A stretch of DNA of 38,801 nucleotides from JASJBU01 sp039714735 (GTDB taxonomy: Bacteria > Pseudomonadota > Gammaproteobacteria > Chromatiales > Chromatiaceae): contig JBDLIT010000023.1 of NCBI GenBank assembly GCA_039714735.1, forward strand, positions 1-38,801, in the 5' to 3' direction. Every line of letters begins with the position of its first letter. The first letter of the stretch is position 1. The notes under the pieces were generated by a model. It worked only from the letters and a program-made list of their open reading frames with translations. It was not told the origin of the DNA and did not search any database. Position numbers and translations under genes: made by a program. This document shows positions 33,010 through 38,801 of this stretch, piece after piece.

Positions 33010-34122
33010 ATGATTGGACAGAGGCCCTTGAGCGAATTAGACAAAACAAACCTATTGGAACTGGATTTAAACGGGATGGAGACGTTTTTCCTGGCTCTGG
33101 GTTCAAAGGCCTTCCATGGCCGCAACGTCTTCAAATGGATCCACAAACATGGCGTGACCGATTTCGATGCCATGACCGATATCTCCAAGCGCCTGCGGGA
33201 GCAGTTGCATGCCCTGGCTGAGGTGCGCCTGCCGGAGCTGGTTTTCGAACAACCCGCCTTGGACGGGACCCGTAAATGGCTGATCGAGTTGTTGGATGGC
33301 CAGCGTATAGAGACGGTCTATATCCCGGATGATGGCCGCAGTACCATCTGTGTCTCATCCCAGGTCGGTTGCGCCCTGGATTGTTCATTCTGTTCCACTG
33401 CCCAGCAGGGTTTCAACCGCAACCTCTCGGTAGCGGAAATCATCGGCCAGGTGTGGATCGCCACCCGGGAGTTGGGGCGCCCTCCGACCAACGTGGTGAT
33501 GATGGGTATGGGCGAGCCCCTGGCGAATTTCGACGCGGTGGTAACGGCAATGAATATCATGCAGGACGATCTGGCCTACATGCTGTCAAAATACCGGGTC
33601 ACCATCAGCACCTCCGGTATCGTCCCGGCCCTCAAGCAGTTGCGGGAGGTCAGCGATGTCAGTCTGGCGGTCTCCCTGCACGCACCTGACAATGCCTTGC
33701 GTGATCAGTTGGTGCCGATCAACCGGAAATACCCCCTTGAAGAGCTTATTCCAGCCTGTCGGGAATTCGTTCGAGGGGATAAAAGGCGCAAAGTGACCTG
33801 GGAATACGTGATGCTGGATGGGATCAATGATAGCATATCGCATGCCAAGGCGCTGATACGTCTGTTGGAAGGCACCCCCTCCAAGGTCAATCTGATCCCG
33901 TTCAATCCATTTCCAGGCACCCAATACCAGGCATCCCCAGCGGAACGGGTGGAAGCCTTCCGGCAGCGTCTGAAACGTTCCGGCATCATCTCCACGACCC
34001 GCAAAACGCGAGGTGACGAGATCGATGCCGCCTGCGGTCAGTTGGTGGGCAAGGTCAGGGATCGCAGTCGGCGGGAGCTGAAACGCAACCCGCTGATTTC
34101 TGGAGAGGTACGCGCTTCGTGA
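33010..34122 (+). CDS. rlmN: Dual-specificity RNA methyltransferase RlmN
   Basis: RlmN is a radical-SAM enzyme that methylates C2 of A2503 in 23S rRNA and of A37 in some tRNAs. The 370-residue protein has the iron–sulfur motif CxxxCxxC at Cys121, Cys125 and Cys128 (GCALDCSFCSTAQQG), the MGMGEPLANFD segment and the C-terminal STTRKTRGDEIDAACGQL, which contains the catalytic cysteine. It starts the conserved gammaproteobacterial series rlmN–pilW–rodZ, and its stop overlaps the pilW start by four bases. The call is secure. Confidence 0.97.
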   Translation: MIGQRPLSELDKTNLLELDLNGMETFFLALGSKAFHGRNVFKWIHKHGVTDFDAMTDISKRLREQLHALAEVRLPELVFEQPALDGTRKWLIELLDGQRIETVYIPDDGRSTICVSSQVGCALDCSFCSTAQQGFNRNLSVAEIIGQVWIATRELGRPPTNVVMMGMGEPLANFDAVVTAMNIMQDDLAYMLSKYRVTISTSGIVPALKQLREVSDVSLAVSLHAPDNALRDQLVPINRKYPLEELIPACREFVRGDKRRKVTWEYVMLDGINDSISHAKALIRLLEGTPSKVNLIPFNPFPGTQYQASPAERVEAFRQRLKRSGIISTTRKTRGDEIDAACGQLVGKVRDRSRRELKRNPLISGEVRAS

Positions 34123-34910
34123 GTCGTGTCATCGATCGGGCAAAGCCGCTCATCATACTGCTCTCGCTGGTCATTGCCGGTTGTGCCGGCCAGGGACAGG
34201 TCAGGGATGGGGGTGACACTACCGGAGAGCTGGGTTCCGAGAAACGCGAGAGTCCGGCAGCCATCTACGTCCAAATGGGCATTGCGTATCTGCGTGAAGG
34301 CCAGTCGGCCATTGCCCTGCAGAAGCTAAAAAAAGCGATCTCTATCGACCCGCAGAATGCCGAGGCGCATAACGTTATCGCCATCCTCTATGAACGCCTG
34401 GGAAAGGTGAACCTGGCAGATGAACACTATGCGGAAGCCGTCGAGCTGCAGCCCCAGGACCCCTATACCCGAAACGCGAGAGGCAGTTTTTACTGCAAGC
34501 AGGGTCAGTTTGAGAAAGCGGATATGGAATTTGAGAGCGCGCTGACCAATCCCCTCTATCCTACGCCCTGGGTGGCGATGACCAATGCCGGCCTGTGTGC
34601 TGAACGCTCAGGTGATTTGGAGAAAGCGGAAAGTTATTATCGCAAGGCCCTGACGTCCAATGACAGCTATTTTCAGGCCCTTCGTCAAATGGCCAAGGTG
34701 TCTCTAAAGCAGCACAACTATCTCTCAGCCCGCGCCTACCTGGAACGCTACAATAGTGCCGCTGAGGCAACAGCCGGTTCCCTATGGCTTGGCGTACAGA
34801 TTGAGAGGAGTCTTGGGGACAGACGCAAGGCGCGGATATACAGCGCTGACTTGCTGCAAAAATTCCCAGATGCACCTGAAGTTCAGATGCTGCGCAAATC
34901 CGGATGGTAG
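34119..34910 (+). CDS. pilW: Type IV pilus biogenesis/stability lipoprotein PilW (PilF)
   Basis: This outer-membrane lipoprotein helps assemble the PilQ secretin. The 263-residue protein begins at GTG 34119, overlapping the rlmN stop, with GGAGAGG upstream. It has a short basic N terminus, a hydrophobic stretch and the lipobox VIAGC (Cys22), then tandem TPR repeats from about residue 45 to 230 (for example AIALQKLKKAISIDPQNAEAHN and LEKAESYYRKALTSN by parts). Gene order after rlmN and before rodZ is the usual one. No other pilus gene is in the window, so function in a pilus is inferred from family and position. Confidence 0.93.
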   Translation: MSRVIDRAKPLIILLSLVIAGCAGQGQVRDGGDTTGELGSEKRESPAAIYVQMGIAYLREGQSAIALQKLKKAISIDPQNAEAHNVIAILYERLGKVNLADEHYAEAVELQPQDPYTRNARGSFYCKQGQFEKADMEFESALTNPLYPTPWVAMTNAGLCAERSGDLEKAESYYRKALTSNDSYFQALRQMAKVSLKQHNYLSARAYLERYNSAAEATAGSLWLGVQIERSLGDRRKARIYSADLLQKFPDAPEVQMLRKSGW

Positions 34911-34950
34911 TCCCACAAGTCATAGATTTCATGAAGGTGAGTACAACACT

Positions 34951-35022
34951 ATGAATCAGCTATACGTTTTAACCAAGCATGCCTCAGTTTCGGAGGTCGG
35001 TCGTTCTGGGGTGGGTCGATAG
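34951..35022 (+). CDS. Possible 23-codon leader ORF before rodZ
   Basis: ATG 34951 opens 23 codons (MNQLYVLTKHASVSEVGRSG and three more residues) ending two bases before the rodZ ATG. A GGTGAG-like ribosome site lies about nine bases upstream. The close stop–start spacing would allow translational coupling to rodZ. Nothing else supports it; it may be chance. Confidence 0.2.
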   Translation: MNQLYVLTKHASVSEVGRSGVGR

Positions 35023-35024
35023 GC

Positions 35025-36059
35025 ATGACAGTCTTGTCCAGCAATGAATCTGAGCAGACAAAATCTGCAGACACCATCATAGGACCGGGTGCTCGCCTGC
35101 GTAAGGAGCGGGAATCTCAAGGCCTGGATCAGGTCCGGATTGCCGCTCAGCTGCATTTGAGTGAAACCATGGTCGAGGCCCTTGAGTGGGATGATTTCGA
35201 GGCACTGCCGGGGGTCGTCTTTACCCAGGGATATCTGCGCAACTATGCCCGACTGTTGGGTCTGCCGGAGTCAGAGATTTTGGCCTCCTATCAGCAATTA
35301 TGCCCGGAAGATAGTCAGGAATGTCTGAACGCCAAACATTCGGTGAAGATCGAGCATGAGGTTCACAGCAGCCATGGTCTGGTGCAGCTGGCAACCTGGT
35401 TGATAGTTATCGGACTGATTGCCCTGTTGTTTTTCTGGTGGCAGGGCCGTTTTGGCTGGCAGGATGAAGCGGTTGAGGATGCCGTTTCGGAAGTGGAGAT
35501 AATGGACCAGCCTTTTGCAATGGATGATACATTGCCGGAGGCGCCTGCAGTTTCTTCATTTGCGCAGACTATAGAAACAGAGGACAGCTCTGTTCAAGCT
35601 GAATCCATGCCCGAGGGTGGAATTGAAGATCAGCCGGAACGGTTCATCGAGTCTCAAGCCGAAAAACTACAGGCAGTCTCCGAGGAACTCGCGGAGTCAG
35701 AGCCGGAAACTTCAGCTGCCGGCGAGCAGAGTGTCAGGCTGGAAGAGGACATGCCCCCTGCCCAGGAGGCTGCTTTGGAAATCGGGCAGGACTTGCAGCC
35801 GGAGCCTGAGGGTAGCGGCCAACTGGTCTTTGAGTTCACTGGCCGGTGTTGGGCCGAAGTCCGTGATGCATCGGGAAAAGCGCATATCATCGGTGAAAAG
35901 CGTGCTGGTTATCGCCGGGTGATTGAGGCTGATCAGGGGCCCTTCAAGGTGATACTGGGAGATGCCAGCGTGGTTCACCTGACCCTCAATGGAAAGTCCT
36001 ACGACCTTTCTCCCCACACCCGTGGCAACGTCGCGCGATTTACCCTGGAGACCGAATAG
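35025..36059 (+). CDS. rodZ: Cytoskeleton/cell-shape protein RodZ
   Basis: RodZ links MreB filaments to the membrane elongasome and sets rod shape. The 344-residue protein has an N-terminal cytosolic helix-turn-helix domain (residues ~20–95: GARLRKERESQGLDQVRIA, LPGVVFTQGYLRNYARLLGL), a single membrane helix (~119–140, LATWLIVIGLIALLFFWW), a long acidic periplasmic linker rich in Glu and Pro, and a C-terminal DUF4115 domain (~260–343, FEFTGRCWAEVRDASGK). The architecture is complete. It follows pilW as expected, but the ispG and hisS genes that usually come next are missing. Confidence 0.93.
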   Translation: MTVLSSNESEQTKSADTIIGPGARLRKERESQGLDQVRIAAQLHLSETMVEALEWDDFEALPGVVFTQGYLRNYARLLGLPESEILASYQQLCPEDSQECLNAKHSVKIEHEVHSSHGLVQLATWLIVIGLIALLFFWWQGRFGWQDEAVEDAVSEVEIMDQPFAMDDTLPEAPAVSSFAQTIETEDSSVQAESMPEGGIEDQPERFIESQAEKLQAVSEELAESEPETSAAGEQSVRLEEDMPPAQEAALEIGQDLQPEPEGSGQLVFEFTGRCWAEVRDASGKAHIIGEKRAGYRRVIEADQGPFKVILGDASVVHLTLNGKSYDLSPHTRGNVARFTLETE

Positions 36060-36404
36060 GTCGTGAAGAGATCGACTGTATTGCGTTTATTGCTGAAATA
36101 AAAGGGTAGTCCGGGCTAGTACTCCGTCAACATAGGGTTGATGAATGCAGAGCTACCATACTTGTTTTTGTGGTATATTTAGTCGGTTGCAACATGTGGC
36201 GCCAGAAAACCAACCGGGCATAACCAGATCGGTGTTCCCGATACCGCCACGAGCCTCACCCTCTCCAACTATTCAGCAACACTTACCCGCAATACCAGGG
36301 TAGCGCGCGCTCCGACTGCTGGGGGGATTCTGCTTTTGTCTGCACCCTTGGCCACCCGACCGAATGACCGTGAGCTGCAAAATATCAAGTAATGGAGCTG
36401 CATC
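36060..36404 (+). other. 345-base spacer at the synteny break after rodZ
   Basis: No gene, tRNA or insertion-sequence end is evident. Small imperfect inverted repeats occur (for example TCAAC/GTTGA near 36127–36140 and TACCA/TGGTA near 36154–36176). I found no convincing promoter, although one is expected for the following genes. No remnant of ispG could be recognised by eye. Confidence 0.4.
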
Positions 36405-37529
36405 GTGAAAATAGCAATCTGCGGTGGTGGCAATGTCGCCCATGTGCTGGCGGGGCTGTTGAGTCAGAGAAAAGGGCTTGAAATCCGGGTGCTGACCCGG
36501 AAACCCGACCTTTGGGATGAGTCCATCCGGGTTCTGGATGACCAGGATCGCAGCACATCCGGGCGGCCCCACTCGATCTCCAACCAGGCCAGCGAGGTCA
36601 TCCCCGGGGCAGACCTCGTCATTCTGGCACTGCCGGCCTATGCCCGCGCAGCCGTCCTGGAAACGATCGCACCACACCTGACCGGGAACGTCTGGGTCGG
36701 TTCATTTCCGGGCAGTGGTGGATTCGACTGGTTGGCGCAAAAGGCCTTGCAGGGCGCTTCAGCCAGCGTCTCCATTTTTGGAGCACAGCGTGTTCCCTAC
36801 ATCAGCCGCATCATCCACTATGGCAGAGAGGTTTTCGGCAGCCCCAAAAAGGAGGGGATCGCGATCGCCGCCATCCCGCAAAGCCGCAGCGGTGAGATCG
36901 CCTCCGTCCTCGAAGATGTCCTGCAAATGCCGGTGAGCTGTCTGAACAATTTCCTCGAGATCACCCTGGCCACCTCCAATCCGATCCTTCATCCCGCCCG
37001 CATGTACACGCTTTTTCACGACTATGAGACGGGCAAGTTCTGGCAGGAACGCATCCTTTTCTACGAAGGCTGGGATGCTGCTGCATCTGAATTGCTGATC
37101 AGAATGGATCGGGAGGTGCACGATATCTTCGCCCGCATCCCGCTGGACCTGTCCGGTATTTCACCGCTGCTGAAACACTACGGCGTACAGAACGCGCAGG
37201 AACTGACCCGTAAGATCTCCGGCATTGCCTCATTCAAGGGTATTCCAACACCCCTGCTGGAGACAGAGGACGGCTTCATTCCGGATTTTCAATCCCGCTA
37301 TTTTACCGAAGACATCCCTTTTGGCCTGCTGATCATCAAGAGCGTCGCGGCCATTACAGGCACTGCCATACCTGTGATCGACAGGGTCCTCACATGGGCC
37401 CAGGAGATGATGCACAAGGAGTACATCGTCGACGGGAAACTGGGGGGGAAGGATATTGCCGGAACCCCCATACCGCAGAATGCCGGGATTGTCACAACGG
37501 CCGACTTGGTACGACAGGCAACGCTGTGA
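36405..37529 (+). CDS. NAD(P)-dependent opine dehydrogenase-like protein
   Basis: This 374-residue protein has the layout of the octopine/nopaline dehydrogenase family. An N-terminal Rossmann domain opens with MKIAICGGGNVAH, and a C-terminal helical domain has the catalytic-histidine region NPILHPARMY (His196). Such enzymes reductively join an amino acid's amino group to a 2-oxo acid. The start is GTG with GGAG seven bases upstream. It lies 65 bases before the nucleotidyltransferase–aminotransferase fusion on the same strand, so the two are likely co-expressed. The aminotransferase half of the neighbour could supply or consume its amino or oxo substrate. Exact substrates are unknown; it could be a more distant dehydrogenase using the same fold. 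Confidence 0.78.
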   Translation: MKIAICGGGNVAHVLAGLLSQRKGLEIRVLTRKPDLWDESIRVLDDQDRSTSGRPHSISNQASEVIPGADLVILALPAYARAAVLETIAPHLTGNVWVGSFPGSGGFDWLAQKALQGASASVSIFGAQRVPYISRIIHYGREVFGSPKKEGIAIAAIPQSRSGEIASVLEDVLQMPVSCLNNFLEITLATSNPILHPARMYTLFHDYETGKFWQERILFYEGWDAAASELLIRMDREVHDIFARIPLDLSGISPLLKHYGVQNAQELTRKISGIASFKGIPTPLLETEDGFIPDFQSRYFTEDIPFGLLIIKSVAAITGTAIPVIDRVLTWAQEMMHKEYIVDGKLGGKDIAGTPIPQNAGIVTTADLVRQATL

Positions 37530-37594
37530 TTTCCAGATGGAAGTCCCTTTTTTTATCACGGCCCGAATCACAACCCGGGTCAAAGGTGAAGTAG

Positions 37595-38801
37595 ATGCAA
37601 GCAATTATTCTAGCTGCCGGAATGGGCAAGAGGCTCGGGAAGGTCACCGCGGACAATACCAAATGCATGGTCAAGATTCACGATCAGACCCTCATCGAAC
37701 GGATGCTGGACATCCTGGCCAAGACAGAGGTGAACCGGGTCATACTGGTGGTCGGGTACAAGTCGAAAAACGTCAAAAAGCTGGTGGGTCACAAATACAA
37801 AGGGATGCAGATTGTTTATGTGAGAAACAAGGTCTACGATAAGACCAACAATATCTACTCCCTCTTTCTGGCAAAGCGATATCTGCTAGAGGATGACACG
37901 ATATTGCTTGAGAGCGACCTGGTCTTTGAAGAAAAAGTCGTATTCGACCTGATTGAGAATCCCCACCCCAATCTGGCCATAGTCGCCAAATACGATGCCT
38001 GGATGGACGGGACCGTCGTTACCCTGGACGATGATGACAATATTATTCAGTTCATTCCGAAGAAGGATTTCGATTACAGCCAGGTCGAAGACTATTACAA
38101 GACCGTCAACATCTATAAGCTGTCCCGCGACTTCTCCATCAACAGTTACGTGCCTTTCCTGAAGGCCTATCAACAGGCGTTGGGCAAAAATGAGTATTAC
38201 GAGCAGGTACTGCGGGTCGTCACGCTGCTCGAAACCCAGGACCTGAAGGTCCATCGGCTCTCCACCGAGAAATGGTATGAGATCGACGACCAGAAGGATC
38301 TGAACAATGCGAGCACTCTGTTCGCTCCCGAGGGGGAAAAACTCGCGCTCTACCAGAAGCGGTTTGGCGGCTACTGGCGTTTCCCGTTTCTCAAGGATTT
38401 CTGCTATTTGGTGAATCCCTATTTCCCGCCCCGCAGGATGCTGGACGAAATGCGCTATCACTACCGCAGCCTGCTGACGGAATACCCATCCGGATTGAGC
38501 ATCCAGAACCTGATGGCCTCAGAGATGTTTGCCTGCGACGCCAACGAGATCATCGTCGGCAATGGCGCAACCGAATTGATCAATGCGCTGTTCGATTTCG
38601 TCACCGGCAAGGTGGGGGTCATCTTCCCCACGTTCAATGAATATCCTGAAAGAATCGGCGATGCCAATGTGGTCCAATTCATCCCGGATAATGCGGACTA
38701 CAGTTACAGTCTGGAGGATCTCAAGCAGTTCTCAAAACAGGTCGAGACCCTGTTGCTGATCAACCCGGACAATCCGAGTGGCCACTATCTCTCCACTGAT
38801 A
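37595..38801 (+). CDS. Nucleotidyltransferase–aminotransferase fusion (3' end cut by window)
   Basis: The reading frame from ATG 37595 (AAGGTG upstream) stays open to the window end, 402 residues. Residues 1–~240 form a LicC/sugar-nucleotidyltransferase-type domain: IILAAGMGKRLG, Lys23 in NTKCMVKI, NNIYSLFLAK and the metal aspartate region LLESDLVFE (Asp108). Residues ~265 onward look like a fold-type-I class I/II aminotransferase: YPSGLSIQNLMA, NEIIVGNGATELINALF, FPTFNEYPER and NPDNPSG. The PLP-binding lysine lies beyond the window. Fused cytidylyltransferase–transaminases are known for 2-aminoethylphosphonate activation (PntC type), but the aminotransferase here looks class I/II and no phosphonate gene is visible, so substrate is open. 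Confidence 0.8.
   Translation, partial: MQAIILAAGMGKRLGKVTADNTKCMVKIHDQTLIERMLDILAKTEVNRVILVVGYKSKNVKKLVGHKYKGMQIVYVRNKVYDKTNNIYSLFLAKRYLLEDDTILLESDLVFEEKVVFDLIENPHPNLAIVAKYDAWMDGTVVTLDDDDNIIQFIPKKDFDYSQVEDYYKTVNIYKLSRDFSINSYVPFLKAYQQALGKNEYYEQVLRVVTLLETQDLKVHRLSTEKWYEIDDQKDLNNASTLFAPEGEKLALYQKRFGGYWRFPFLKDFCYLVNPYFPPRRMLDEMRYHYRSLLTEYPSGLSIQNLMASEMFACDANEIIVGNGATELINALFDFVTGKVGVIFPTFNEYPERIGDANVVQFIPDNADYSYSLEDLKQFSKQVETLLLINPDNPSGHYLSTD

Noticed and set aside
36405..37529. Staphylopine/pseudopaline-type metallophore dehydrogenase
   Set aside because: Those clusters need a nicotianamine-synthase-like gene and metallophore transporters; none is visible, and the neighbour is a nucleotidyltransferase fusion.

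Overview
The window is one contiguous stretch of a gammaproteobacterial chromosome, mostly housekeeping genes. The order ftsZ–lpxC–dciA(DUF721)–M23 peptidase–secA–argJ–mutT/thiE matches the arrangement I know from Pseudomonas and Chromatiales-like gammaproteobacteria. plsY/folB and rlmN–pilW–rodZ are also classic gammaproteobacterial neighbourhoods. A tkt–gap–pgk–pyk–fba block resembles the carbon-metabolism clusters of autotrophic sulfur oxidisers (Sedimenticola/Thiodiazotropha-like). That assignment is inference; no RuBisCO or sulfur-oxidation gene is in view.

Layout. 1–9.1 kb: cell division (ftsZ, 5' end cut), lipid A (lpxC), helicase loading (dciA), an envelope M23 protein, protein export (secA), arginine synthesis (argJ) and a Nudix–ThiE-like fusion. 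9.0–11.7 kb: a PilZ protein divergent from an RpfC-like hybrid histidine kinase. 11.7–15.4 kb (minus strand): the methyl cycle metK, ahcY, metF, with an S-adenosylhomocysteine riboswitch in front of ahcY. 15.6–23.6 kb: a redoxin, then tkt, gap, pgk, pyk and fba, closed by a strong intrinsic terminator. 23.7–28 kb: glutaredoxin, purC, a conserved unknown gene, a solo Xre/MbcA/ParS-like antitoxin-domain protein, an MBL-fold hydrolase and plsY. 28–36 kb: folB–folK, a DUF1015 gene, relA, rlmN, pilW and rodZ.

After rodZ the usual ispG–hisS continuation is absent. A 345-base spacer is followed by an octopine/nopaline-dehydrogenase-like gene and a nucleotidyltransferase–aminotransferase fusion that runs off the window. 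This two-gene start of an accessory cluster is the most unusual part. It looks like the beginning of a pathway that makes and nucleotide-activates an amino-bearing small molecule, perhaps for surface decoration, but substrate and product cannot be read from what is visible.

No rRNA, tRNA, CRISPR array, insertion sequence or phage gene was recognised. Several intergenic inverted repeats are recorded, including a near-perfect 48-base one between metK and ahcY.
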